Below are positions 42,033 through 51,061 of a stretch of 64,000 nt of DNA, piece after piece. How positions within the stretch are numbered: position 1 is the first letter of the stretch; each line of letters starts with the position of its first letter. The position numbers were made by a program, and so were the translations under genes. The DNA is from JAEUOS01 sp965279115 (lineage in GTDB: Bacteria; Pseudomonadota; Gammaproteobacteria; Burkholderiales; JAEUOS01), in contig OZ257137.1 in NCBI GenBank assembly GCA_965279115.1, forward strand, positions 3,100,001-3,164,000, written 5' to 3'. A model generated the notes under the pieces. That model did not search any database and was not told the DNA's origin. It saw nothing but the letters and a program-made list of their open reading frames with translations.

Positions 42033-42809
42033 TCAGGCGCGCCGGTTCAGTTCGCGCAGCTTGGCGTATTTCAAGTGGCTGTTGAAGCAGCCGATGACGA
42101 TATGCACCAGTCCCGGCAACCCGTCGAGAAAGCCGCGCTTGAGCACGTAGAACTTGAAAAAACGTACCAGCGGGCTGGCGGCGATGCGCCCCCAGCTTGC
42201 ATGTTCGCCGCGCGCCGCGAGTTGCTCGGCCTGCAGGGTGGTGTAGCGGTTCTGCTTGGACAGATAGGTGTCGAGGGTTTCGGCGGATTCGTGCAGGAGG
42301 TCGCCGGCAAGGGTGCCAATGGCGGTGTCGGTGAGCACCTTCTCGTGCACCGCGTCGTCGCTCCAGCGCGCATGGGCACGGTGGAACAGCCGCAACGACC
42401 AATCCGGGTAGCCTTCACCATGGCGGAGGACACGCCCCATGAAGCGATTGGCGCGGGCCATGCGCCACGCCAACTGGTGCGGCTCTCCCGCGAGGGCGCC
42501 AAGAATCGAGGCGCGCAATGGCTCGCTCACACGCTCGTCCGCATCCAGGCACAGCACCCAGTCGTTGGCCGCCAGCGCCACGGCGCGTTGTTTCTGGATG
42601 CCGAAGCCTGGCCAGTCGCCTTGCACAACACGCGCTCCGGCGCCTGCGGCGATGTCAACAGTTGTGTCGGTACTGCCGGAGTCGAGCACCACGATTTCGT
42701 CCGCAAAGGCCGCGCTTTCCAGGCATTCCGGCAATTGCGCCGCCGCATTCAGGGTGATGATCACCACGGAAAGCCTGGCGCGCTGCGGCGGCGGGGGGGG
42801 AGGGACCAT
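42033..42809 (-). CDS. Glycosyltransferase family 2 (lipopolysaccharide core type)
   Basis: 258 residues, GT2 fold: LSVVIITLNAAAQLPECLES, the diphosphate-binding VVLDSGSTDTTVDIA, DxD in LCLDADERVSEPL and a WaaE/KdtX-like GYPDWSLRLFHRAHARW. The C-terminal RFFKFYVLKRGFLDG is typical of core glucosyltransferases that follow WaaA. Divergently transcribed from waaC and waaA, so it probably adds a sugar to the lipopolysaccharide inner core. Confidence 0.9.
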   Translation of the reverse strand: MVPPPPPPQRARLSVVIITLNAAAQLPECLESAAFADEIVVLDSGSTDTTVDIAAGAGARVVQGDWPGFGIQKQRAVALAANDWVLCLDADERVSEPLRASILGALAGEPHQLAWRMARANRFMGRVLRHGEGYPDWSLRLFHRAHARWSDDAVHEKVLTDTAIGTLAGDLLHESAETLDTYLSKQNRYTTLQAEQLAARGEHASWGRIAASPLVRFFKFYVLKRGFLDGLPGLVHIVIGCFNSHLKYAKLRELNRRA

Positions 42810-42910
42810 GCGGCGGATATAATCGGTGCTTCTACCAATGGATTCCGGCCGTGGCGGCCGGCACTCGGAGCACCAAGCGGCGGATTGTAAGCGATGCCGC
42901 CGGGTGCGCA

Positions 42911-42950
42911 GTTTTGCGGCGCCAGCAGCGCCTTCGGCGCGCTGGCAAAA
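42911..42950. other. Long hairpin in the divergent gap between the glycosyltransferase and waaC
   Basis: GCCAGC-A-GCGCC, a TTC loop, then GGCGC-GCTGGC, flanked by TTTTGC on one side and AAAA on the other: about 11 base pairs with one bulge. There is no T tract in either direction close to the stem, so a simple terminator is unlikely. It may be a leader structure of waaC. The rest of the 42810-43054 gap shows no gene. Confidence 0.35.
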
Positions 42951-43054
42951 GAGCCGTGGCGCGTTTGCAACGCCTCGTTCGGCACGTTTCTCGCTCCCCG
43001 GATTTCCTGTTTGCTCGCGGCGGGTCTTGCGTCCCCCTCCCTTTTACGGAATTC

Positions 43055-44053
43055 ATGCAGCGCATCCTGCTGGTCAAGACCACTTCGCTTGGCGACGTCA
43101 TACACTGCATGCCCGCGGTGAGCGACCTTGCAGCGCTGTACCCGCAAGCGGTGCTTGAGTGGGTGGTGGAGGAAACCTATGTCGACGTGGTGCGACTGCA
43201 TCCGGCCGTACGGCGCGTGATTCCGGTGGCGGTGCGGCGCTGGCGCAAGAACCTGTTCCTTCCTGAAACGCGCGCGGAAATCGCCGCCTTCCGCGCGGCG
43301 CTTTGCCCGGCAGGCTACGACGTCGTGATCGACGCGCAAGGCTTGGCGAAAAGCGCGCTCCTGACGCGCGCGGCGCGCGGTGAGCGTCATGGACTGGACC
43401 GCTCGAGCGCCCGCGAGTGGATCGCTTCGTTTGCCTACCATCGCGCGCATGCCGTACCCTGGACTCTCGACGCCATTGCGCGCAACCGCAAACTGGTGGG
43501 CGACGCGCTCGGCTACGTGCCGCACGGCGCGCCGGATTTCGGCATCCGTGCCGCGCCCGCCGGCTTCGCATGGCTGCCTGCGGCGCCCTATTGCGTTTGC
43601 CTGACCGGCACCACCGACGCTGCCAAGTTGTGGCCGGAGGAGCGATGGGGGGTGCTCGGGAAGCATCTCGCCGAAGCCGGGTGGCATTGTGTCCTGCCGG
43701 CGGGAACCGCGGGCGAACAGAAGCGCGCCGAGCGCATTGCCGCCGAGATCGGCGCCGGCGCCGACGGATCAGCCGCTGCGATGGTGGCTCCCGCGTCCAG
43801 CCTGGCCGAATTGGCCGGCGTGATCGCCGGCGCGGACTTGGCCGTCGGAGTCGATACCGGGCTTACCCACCTGGCCGCTGCCTTGGGTCGCCCGACCGTG
43901 GGCATCTATTGCGGCACCAGTCCCGGGGCCACCGGGGTTACCGGCACGCGAGCGCGCAACGTCGGCGATGTGGCCAAGACACCCGCACCGGAAGCGGTGT
44001 GCGAGGCCATCACGCAGGTGACCGGCGCGGTCTTCGCCACGGCCTGCGCCTGA
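43055..44053 (+). CDS. waaC: Lipopolysaccharide heptosyltransferase I
   Basis: ATG 43055 gives 332 residues starting MQRILLVKTTSLGDVIHCMP, the standard WaaC N-terminus; the open frame upstream is not protein-like. The donor site shows as CLTGTTDAAKLWPEERW and VGVDTGLTHLAAALGRPTVG, the GT9 signature. It adds the first L-glycero-D-manno-heptose to Kdo2-lipid A. The waaA gene starts 10 bases after its stop. Confidence 0.94.
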   Translation: MQRILLVKTTSLGDVIHCMPAVSDLAALYPQAVLEWVVEETYVDVVRLHPAVRRVIPVAVRRWRKNLFLPETRAEIAAFRAALCPAGYDVVIDAQGLAKSALLTRAARGERHGLDRSSAREWIASFAYHRAHAVPWTLDAIARNRKLVGDALGYVPHGAPDFGIRAAPAGFAWLPAAPYCVCLTGTTDAAKLWPEERWGVLGKHLAEAGWHCVLPAGTAGEQKRAERIAAEIGAGADGSAAAMVAPASSLAELAGVIAGADLAVGVDTGLTHLAAALGRPTVGIYCGTSPGATGVTGTRARNVGDVAKTPAPEAVCEAITQVTGAVFATACA

Positions 44054-44063
44054 AACAGTCGCT

Positions 44064-45320
44064 GTGGCGCGTGCGCTCTACACCCTCGGGCTGTGGCTGG
44101 CGTTGCCGCTGGTACTGTTGCGCCTGTGCTGGCGTGCCCGCCGACAACGTGAATACCTCGAGAACATCGGTGAGCGCTTCGGTGCCTACTCGGGACGTCC
44201 GGATCGCCCGGTCATCTGGCTGCATGCGGTGTCGGTCGGGGAAGCGCGGGCGGCCCAGCCGTTGGTCGAAGCCCTTGCCGCGCGCTTTCCAGGGCATGCG
44301 CTCGTACTGACCTGCATGACGCCCACGGGCCGGGCGACGGCCCTCTCGCTGTATGGTTCGCGCGTCCGGGTGGTGTACCTGCCCTACGACTACCGCTTCG
44401 CGGTGCGCCGCTTCCTGGCCCATTTCCAGCCGCGCATGGGGGTGGTGATGGAAACCGAAGTCTGGCCCAACCTCGTGGCCATGTGCGTTGGTGCCGGTGT
44501 CCCGCTGGCCCTGGCCAACGCCCGCTTGTCACAGCGCTCGTTTTCACGCTATGCGCGCTTTGCGTCGCTGGCGGCGGAGGCTTTCGGCGCATTCACCTGC
44601 ATTGCCGCGCAAACCGGCGCCGATGCCGAGCGTCTGGCCGGCCTTGGCGCGCGGTCGCCGCGCGTGACCGGCAACCTGAAGTTCGATGTCACGCCGGCGG
44701 CGGCCTTGATCGCGCTTGGCGCGACCTGGCGTTCCGAACTCGCGGGGCGGCGGGTGTTCCTGGCGGCAAGCACGCGGGAGGGCGAGGAGGCGCTTCTCAT
44801 GCCGATGTTGCGGAAGCTGGCCCGGGCTGGCCATCTGGTGGTGCTGGTGCCGCGCCATCCGCAACGTTTTGCCGAGGTCGCAACCCTGATCGAGGCCAGT
44901 GGGCTTGCGCTGGCGCGGCGCAGTCAGGGTGCAGTGCCAGCGGCGCAGGTCGCGGTATGGCTGGGTGACAGCATGGGCGAAATGGCGGCGTATTTCGCCA
45001 TGGCCGATTGCGCCTACATCGGCGGGAGCCTTCTGCCGTTTGGCGGGCAGAACATGATCGAGGCGGCCGCCTGCGGATGCCCGGCCTTGTTCGGGCCGCA
45101 CACCTGGAATTTCAGCGAGGCGGCCGCGCAGGCAGTGGCGTCCGGTGCGGCGCGCCGCGTGGCCGATGTCGATGATCTTGCCGCCGCGGTCGAGGCACTT
45201 CTGGCGGATGCAGGCGGACTGCGGCGCATGGCCGAATCCGCGCTGGCGTTTTCACATTTCCATCGCGGCGCCACGGCGCGCACCATGGAATTGCTCGCGC
45301 CGTTGTTGCCCGCCGGGTGA
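44064..45320 (+). CDS. waaA: 3-deoxy-D-manno-octulosonic acid transferase
   Basis: 418 residues, GTG start. A membrane-anchor helix (LGLWLALPLVLLRLCW) is followed by the WaaA motifs YLENIGERFG, IWLHAVSVGEARAAQPLV, the VVMETEVWPNL acceptor region and YIGGSLLPFGGQNMIEAAA near the C-terminus. It attaches Kdo to lipid A precursor in the inner membrane, making the acceptor for WaaC. Confidence 0.95.
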   Translation: MARALYTLGLWLALPLVLLRLCWRARRQREYLENIGERFGAYSGRPDRPVIWLHAVSVGEARAAQPLVEALAARFPGHALVLTCMTPTGRATALSLYGSRVRVVYLPYDYRFAVRRFLAHFQPRMGVVMETEVWPNLVAMCVGAGVPLALANARLSQRSFSRYARFASLAAEAFGAFTCIAAQTGADAERLAGLGARSPRVTGNLKFDVTPAAALIALGATWRSELAGRRVFLAASTREGEEALLMPMLRKLARAGHLVVLVPRHPQRFAEVATLIEASGLALARRSQGAVPAAQVAVWLGDSMGEMAAYFAMADCAYIGGSLLPFGGQNMIEAAACGCPALFGPHTWNFSEAAAQAVASGAARRVADVDDLAAAVEALLADAGGLRRMAESALAFSHFHRGATARTMELLAPLLPAG

Positions 45321-45359
45321 GCGCGTGGGCGCAGCCGGGTTTCGCCGTGCAGCGCCGGC

Positions 45360-46709
45360 TTACCTTGCCAGTAGCGCGTTGACCGCGGCGATGTCTGCCT
45401 CGGTCAGGCCGCCGGTGGCCGCCTTGAGGCGGAAGCTGTTGACGATGGTGTCGTAGCGCGCCTTGGCCAGGTCGCGTTGCGTGGTGTAGAGCTGCTGCTG
45501 GGCGTTGAGCACGTCGATGTTGATACGTACGCCGACCTCATAGCCAAGCTTGTTCGAGTCCAGCGAGGTTTTCGACGACGTGAGCGCGGCCTCGAAGGCG
45601 CGCACCTGGGCCAGGCCGTTGGTCACCGACAGGAAAAACTGGCGCGCGTTCTGCGCCGCGGTGCGCTTCTGGTTTTCGAGGTCGGAACGGGCTTTCTCGC
45701 GGTTGGCGACCGCCTGGCGCACGCGCGAATCGACCGCGCCGCCCGCGTAGATGGGAATCGCCAGTTGCAGCCCGATGGTGGTCGAGTTGATGTCGCTGCC
45801 GACGTTGTTGGTGGCGCTGCCGGTCTGGCTGCTGCGGTTGCGCGCGGCAGTGAGGTCGAGCGTCGGGTAGTGGCCGGCGCGCTGGATCTCGATGGCGCGC
45901 TTGGCAACTTCGGCCGCCGCTTCCTGCGCCTTGACCGCGTAGTTGCCGGTTTCGGCGGCTTCGACCCATTTGTCCATCTGTGCCGGCTGCGGCGGCGGAA
46001 TCGCCACTTCGGTGCGCAGCGGGGAGAGCTCGCCCGGGGGCTTGCCGATGATCTGCAGCAAGGCGGTGCGCTTGACTTCCACGTCGTTCTGCGCGGCGAG
46101 TTCCTCGGCGATCACCAGGTCGTATCGCGACTGGGCTTCATTGGTGTCGACGATGGTCGAGGTGCCGACCTCGAAATTGCGCTTGGCTTGCGCGAGCTGC
46201 TCGGAGATGGCGGTCTTCTTGGCGCGCGCCACCGTCAGTGTGTCCTGCGCGGCCAGCACGTCGAAGTAGGCTTGCGCCACCCGCACGGCGAGGTCCTGGC
46301 CGGCCTGCGCGAATTGCGCTTCCGACTGCATGACCGAAAGCTTGGATTGCTCGTAGGTCTGCCAGTTGGTCCAGCGGAACAGGGGCTGGTTCAGCGAGAT
46401 CGAGAATCCGTTGGTGTTGAACACCCGACTTCCCGGCACAAACGCGGCCGAGGGTGTGCGCGGAGAAACATTGACGTCATTGCGGACCGTGTTGGCGGTG
46501 GCGCTGATGGTGGGCAAGAGACCGGCGAAGCCCTGCGGCAACGCTTCACGGCCGGAATCCAGGGTCGACTTCGCACTGGCGTACACGGCGTCATTGACGA
46601 GGGCGTCGCGAAAAATCGAAAGCAGATCCGCACCCTGGACGAGCGATCCATGGGTTGCCAGGGAAGCCGCCGCCAGCGCGAGCGACATGCGTGAACGCAG
46701 GAATCTCAT
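45360..46709 (-). CDS. tolC: TolC-family outer-membrane efflux protein
   Basis: ATG 46709 gives 449 residues with a signal peptide ending near GSLVQGAD. The duplicated helical-hairpin organisation is visible (LAVRVAQAYFDVLAAQDTLT with VGTSTIVDTNEAQSRYDLV; later FLSVTNGLAQVRAFEAALTS with VGVRINIDVLNAQQQLY), as in TolC. It forms the outer-membrane duct for tripartite pumps and type I secretion. It lies downstream of the RND pump, separated by pcm and a rhodanese gene. Confidence 0.92.
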   Translation of the reverse strand: MRFLRSRMSLALAAASLATHGSLVQGADLLSIFRDALVNDAVYASAKSTLDSGREALPQGFAGLLPTISATANTVRNDVNVSPRTPSAAFVPGSRVFNTNGFSISLNQPLFRWTNWQTYEQSKLSVMQSEAQFAQAGQDLAVRVAQAYFDVLAAQDTLTVARAKKTAISEQLAQAKRNFEVGTSTIVDTNEAQSRYDLVIAEELAAQNDVEVKRTALLQIIGKPPGELSPLRTEVAIPPPQPAQMDKWVEAAETGNYAVKAQEAAAEVAKRAIEIQRAGHYPTLDLTAARNRSSQTGSATNNVGSDINSTTIGLQLAIPIYAGGAVDSRVRQAVANREKARSDLENQKRTAAQNARQFFLSVTNGLAQVRAFEAALTSSKTSLDSNKLGYEVGVRINIDVLNAQQQLYTTQRDLAKARYDTIVNSFRLKAATGGLTEADIAAVNALLAR

Positions 46710-46804
46710 GACTTTACGACCCTTAAATGACTCGCGGTCATTTTCACATATCCGCGCCGAGTTTCCAATGCCTGATTGTTGCCGGTTGTGACGCACCCGG
46801 CGAG

Positions 46805-47125
46805 TCAATAACGCGGCACCGACGGGTCGATTTCGCGCGACCATGCTTCCATGCCGCCGGTCAGGTTATGGACTTTCAGGCCCTGGCGTTCGAGGAACAG
46901 GGCAACCTGCATGCTGCGCCCGCCGTGGTGACATATGGATACGATTTCACGATCGTCGCCAAGTTCGGCGATCCGTCCCGGAATCTCCTGCATCGGAATA
47001 TGCGTGATGCCGGGCAGGGAAGCGGTTTGCACCTCCCAGGCTTCGCGGACGTCAAGCAGCAAGGGTTGAGGCCGGCTGGCATCGGCCAGCCATTGCGCGA
47101 GGGATTGGACGGTCAACTGGTTCAT
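46805..47125 (-). CDS. Rhodanese-like domain protein
   Basis: 106 residues, a single rhodanese domain: LLLDVREAWEVQTASLPG, active-site loop SICHHGGRSMQVA and NLTGGMEAWSREID. The loop Cys is present, so it can carry a persulfide. GlpE-like single-domain rhodaneses are small sulfur carriers or sulfurtransferases. It sits between pcm and tolC, an order I associate with Betaproteobacteria. Confidence 0.92.
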   Translation of the reverse strand: MNQLTVQSLAQWLADASRPQPLLLDVREAWEVQTASLPGITHIPMQEIPGRIAELGDDREIVSICHHGGRSMQVALFLERQGLKVHNLTGGMEAWSREIDPSVPRY

Positions 47126-47162
47126 GGGGATGGAAGCCTGGCAGTGGGCGCGGGCCGTGCGA

Positions 47163-47843
47163 CTAGAAGCGGAAGCGTTGCGGCTGCGCGGCGTTGACCA
47201 GCGGCGCCAGGCAAGTCTCGAACAATGTGGTTGCGCCGACGACGCCGTCGGCGTCCTTGGAATAGAGGCGGGCGGTCATCGCCGGTGCGTCACCGACCAC
47301 GGCGAATAGCCTGCCGCCGGGCTTGAGTTGGGCCAGGAGCGAATCCGGCAACACCGGTGTGGAACCACCGAGCACGATGAGGTCGTAGCGCTCCGTGCCA
47401 AACCCGCAAGCGCCGTCGCCTTCGATCACGCGCACGTTGGCGACGCGGGCATTCTTGAGATTTCCTTCGGCGAAAGCCTTGATGGCCGGGTCGATCTCCA
47501 CCGAAGTCACGCTGCGGCAGCGGTATCCGAGCAATGCGGCGAAATATCCGGAGCCGGTGCCGATCTCAAGCGCCGTATCCTGTGGCCTGACCATGATTTC
47601 CTGCAGGACACGGGCCTCCAGGCGCGGCGCCCACATGCGCTTCGATTCGCTTGCCGCGCCGCCTTCCACCAGCGGGATCTCGGTATCGGTGAAGGCCAGC
47701 AGGCGGTGCGCGGGCGGCGCGAACTGCTCGCGCTTGACCACCTCGAGCAGGTCCAGCACGTCCTGGTCGAGCACATCCCAGGGCCGGATCTGTTGCTCGA
47801 TCATGTTGAAGCGTGCGCGGGGAATGTCGAATTGCGTAACCAT
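47163..47843 (-). CDS. pcm: Protein-L-isoaspartate O-methyltransferase family protein
   Basis: ATG 47843 gives 226 residues (MVTQFDIPRARFNMIEQQIR). SAM-binding motif ALEIGTGSGYFAALL is clear, with VTSVEIDPAIKAFAE and GERYDLIVL-like strands. This N-terminal variant (EQQIRPW) matches the Pcm-like group common next to tolC in Betaproteobacteria. It either repairs isoaspartyl residues or methylates another target. The much longer frame that continues upstream is antisense to the RND pump's reading and is not real. Confidence 0.9.
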   Translation of the reverse strand: MVTQFDIPRARFNMIEQQIRPWDVLDQDVLDLLEVVKREQFAPPAHRLLAFTDTEIPLVEGGAASESKRMWAPRLEARVLQEIMVRPQDTALEIGTGSGYFAALLGYRCRSVTSVEIDPAIKAFAEGNLKNARVANVRVIEGDGACGFGTERYDLIVLGGSTPVLPDSLLAQLKPGGRLFAVVGDAPAMTARLYSKDADGVVGATTLFETCLAPLVNAAQPQRFRF

Positions 47844-47935
47844 GGTGCTCGCCCGGAAAGGGATGTTGGGGAATGGGATTTTATCAGTCGGGCCGGCAGC
47901 CCATGCTCGCGTCGCAGACATTGTCCCGCACGGAT

Positions 47936-50900
47936 TCAGCCGGTTTCCCGCGCATGCCGCTCCGCCTTGCGGGATGAGCGTCCTGCATTCCACGCGGCGA
48001 GATCGTCCAGGAAGGTGTAGATCACCGGCACCACCACCAGTGTCAGGATCGATGAGGTGATGACCCCGCCGATCACCGCCTGACCCATCGGCGCGCGCTG
48101 TTCCGAACCCTCCGAGAGGCCCAGCGCGAGCGGAAGCATGCCGAAGATCATCGCCAGCGTGGTCATGAGGATCGGGCGCAGGCGCACGTGGGCCGCTTCG
48201 AGGATGGCTTCGCGGCGTGCCATGCCGGCCAGGCGCGCGTGGTTCACAAAGTCGATCAGGAGAATCGCGTTCTTGGTCACCAGCCCCATCAGCATGATGA
48301 CGCCGATCACCGAGAACAGGTTGAGGGTGCTGCGGAAGATCAGGAGCGCACCGAACACGCCGATCAGGGTCAGAGGCAGGGATGACATGATGGCGAGCGG
48401 CTGCAGGAAGCTGGCGAACTGCGAAGCCAGGATCATGTAGATGAAGATGATCGCCAGCACCATGGCGGTGAGCGCGAAGGAGAACGATTCCTTCATGTCC
48501 TTGGTCGAGCCGCCCATCACGTACCGGTAACCGGGCTTCCATTCCATGCCGTCGAGGGCCTTCTGCACATCGCGACCCACTTCGCCGGACGAGCGGCCGA
48601 ACACGTTGGCGTCGATCTGCACCTCGCGCGTCAAGTCCTTGCGGTTGATCTGGCTGGTGCCGCCGACGGCGCGGAACTGCGCCGCCTGGCGCAGGGCCAC
48701 CATTTTCGGCGAGCCGTCGCTGTTGACCTGCGCGCTCTGGACCATGATGCGGTCGAGGTCGCCGATGGTCTGGCGGTCGGAAGGCGCCAGCCGAACCCGC
48801 ACGTCGTAGTTCTCGCCGTCCGGCGCCTTCCATGTGCTTACCGCCTCGCCGGCGATGAGGGGGCGGATCGCGGCGCCGATCTGTGCCACGCCGATACCCA
48901 GGTCGGATGCCAGTTCGCGTCGAACTTCGACACTGATGGTGGGCTTGTCCGGCTTTTGCGAGGAATCGAGGTCGACCAGCCCGGGAATTTCCCGCAGGCG
49001 GGTCTTCGCCTCGGCCGAGTAGCGTTCCAGTTCGGCCAGGTCCTGCCCTTGCAGGCTGACCACCAGCACCTTGGTGCCGCCCACGGCGTTGTTGACCCCC
49101 ACATGGGTGACCGTGATGCCGGCGATCCTGGCCAGGCGCTCGCGCAGCGGCTGGGTCATGAGGTGCTGGGAACGCGCGCGTTCCTTGCGCGGCTTGAGCT
49201 TGACATAGACATTCGCGTAGTTCTTGCCGAGCGTCACGCCGGTATTGATGGTGGTGTAGGTGTAGAGCACCTCCGGCAGTTCGCGCAGGGCCGTGTCGAC
49301 CTGGCGTGCCTTGGCCTCGGTGAGTTCCAGCGAGGAGCCCACCGGGGTCTGGAAGCTGACGGTGGTCTCGGAAAAGTCCGCCTGCGGCACGAACTCGGTA
49401 CCCAGCAGCGGTACCAACGCGAAGCTGCCGAAAAAGACCGCGGCGGCGCCGACCAGTGTCGCGATGCGATGCCGCAGGGCCCACGCCAGCAGCCGCTGGT
49501 ACAGGCGCGAGACCGCCTGCACCAACCGGTCGAACAAGGCGAGGAGCTTGCCGACCGGGCCCCGCGGCGGGCCGTGCGCGGCCGGATCAGGCCATACCGA
49601 GGAGAGCATGGGATCGAGCGTGAAGGAGACGAACATCGATACCAGCACCGAGGCCACCACCGTGATGCCGAGCGAATAGAAGAAACGGCCGATGATGCCG
49701 CCCATGAAACCCACCGGCAGGAACACCGCGACGATCGACATGGTGGTGGCGAACACTGCCAGGCCGATCTCCTGCGTGCCTTGCAGTGCCGCGACCTTGT
49801 GGCTCTTGCCCATGGCGGCGTGGCGCACGATGTTTTCGCGCACGACAATGGCATCGTCGATCAACAGACCCACCGCCAGCGACAGGGCCATCAGGCTGAT
49901 CATGTTGATGGTGATGCTGGCCATGTCCATGAAGAAAAACGTGGCGAGAATGGCGATCGGCAGCGTCAGGCCGGTGATGACGGTGGAGCGCCATGAATTG
50001 AGGAACAGGAATACGATCAGGATGGTGAGGCCCGCGCCCTCGATCATGGTGCGGCGCACGTTGTCGACCCCGGTGCGGATCGGCACCGAGGCGTCCTTGA
50101 TCACCGCGAGCTTCACATCGGGCGGCAATTCGCGCTGCAGCGCCGCCACCGCCTGCTTGACCGCGTCGGTGACATCAATGGTGTTCTGGCCCTGGGCCTT
50201 CTGGATGTCCAGGGCGAGCACCCGGCGGCCGTCATAGAGCGCCAGGTTTTCCTGCTCCTCCTGCCCGTCGACCACCCGGGACACCTCGCGCAGGGTGATG
50301 GCCTGTCCTCCGCGTCGTCCGACGATGATGCCGTTGAAGTCGTCGACGGTCTTGAGCTTGCCCTTGATCGACACCACTTGCTCGCGTTCCGCGGAGCGGA
50401 TCGCGCCGGCGGGCAGTTCCTGGTTCTCGTTGCGAATCGCGCTGATGATCTGGTCGATGCCGATGCCCAGGGTTTCCATTTCGCCCGGACGCAATTGCAC
50501 CTGCACTTCGCGCTTGATGCCGCCGACGATGGCCACCGAGCCGACCCCGCGCACGTTCTCGATGCGCTTCTTGATGACCTGGTCGGAAAGCGTGGTGATG
50601 TCGCGTGCGCTGCGCAGGTCGGAGGAAACCGCGAATGAAATGATCGGGCGGTCCGCGGGATCGAAGCGCGAGATGCGCGGTTCCTTCACTTCCTTGCGGA
50701 ACCCCACTTTCACGATAGCGATCTTTTCTCGCACATCCTGCGCCGCGCGTGAGGGTTCGACCGTCAGGTCGAACTCGACGATCACCACCGATTGTCCTTC
50801 GTAGGAGCGCGAGTACAGGCTCTTGATGCCTGAAACGGTGTTGACCGCCTCTTCCACCGGTCGGGTGATGTCGGATTCCACCGATTCCGGCGTGGCGCCC

Positions 50901-51055
50901 GGATACTCGGTGGTGACCACCACCACGGGAAACTCGATGTCCGGAAACTGGTCCACCCGCAGGCGATTGAGCGAGAACAGGCCCAGCACCATCAGGGCGG
51001 CCATCATCATGGTGGCCAGGACCGGATTGTTGATGCTGATGCGGGTGAAGAACAT
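47936..51055 (-). CDS. RND efflux pump inner-membrane transporter
   Basis: 1039 residues, the length of HME/HAE1-type RND pumps. It starts FFTRISINNPVLATMMMAAL; the second membrane region has LAVGLLIDDAIVVRENIVRH with the two aspartates used for proton relay; the second half-repeat shows the matching VMLMGLVTKNAILLIDFVNH. It extrudes drugs, dyes or aromatics using the proton gradient. The adaptor gene precedes it by six bases and a TetR regulator leads the operon. Confidence 0.96.
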   Translation of the reverse strand: MFFTRISINNPVLATMMMAALMVLGLFSLNRLRVDQFPDIEFPVVVVTTEYPGATPESVESDITRPVEEAVNTVSGIKSLYSRSYEGQSVVIVEFDLTVEPSRAAQDVREKIAIVKVGFRKEVKEPRISRFDPADRPIISFAVSSDLRSARDITTLSDQVIKKRIENVRGVGSVAIVGGIKREVQVQLRPGEMETLGIGIDQIISAIRNENQELPAGAIRSAEREQVVSIKGKLKTVDDFNGIIVGRRGGQAITLREVSRVVDGQEEQENLALYDGRRVLALDIQKAQGQNTIDVTDAVKQAVAALQRELPPDVKLAVIKDASVPIRTGVDNVRRTMIEGAGLTILIVFLFLNSWRSTVITGLTLPIAILATFFFMDMASITINMISLMALSLAVGLLIDDAIVVRENIVRHAAMGKSHKVAALQGTQEIGLAVFATTMSIVAVFLPVGFMGGIIGRFFYSLGITVVASVLVSMFVSFTLDPMLSSVWPDPAAHGPPRGPVGKLLALFDRLVQAVSRLYQRLLAWALRHRIATLVGAAAVFFGSFALVPLLGTEFVPQADFSETTVSFQTPVGSSLELTEAKARQVDTALRELPEVLYTYTTINTGVTLGKNYANVYVKLKPRKERARSQHLMTQPLRERLARIAGITVTHVGVNNAVGGTKVLVVSLQGQDLAELERYSAEAKTRLREIPGLVDLDSSQKPDKPTISVEVRRELASDLGIGVAQIGAAIRPLIAGEAVSTWKAPDGENYDVRVRLAPSDRQTIGDLDRIMVQSAQVNSDGSPKMVALRQAAQFRAVGGTSQINRKDLTREVQIDANVFGRSSGEVGRDVQKALDGMEWKPGYRYVMGGSTKDMKESFSFALTAMVLAIIFIYMILASQFASFLQPLAIMSSLPLTLIGVFGALLIFRSTLNLFSVIGVIMLMGLVTKNAILLIDFVNHARLAGMARREAILEAAHVRLRPILMTTLAMIFGMLPLALGLSEGSEQRAPMGQAVIGGVITSSILTLVVVPVIYTFLDDLAAWNAGRSSRKAERHARETG

Positions 51056-51061
51056 CGCGGC

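Noticed and set aside
47163..49484. 773-residue minus-strand frame
   Set aside because: Only its last 226 residues are a real protein (Pcm). The first part is the RND pump gene read in the wrong frame.
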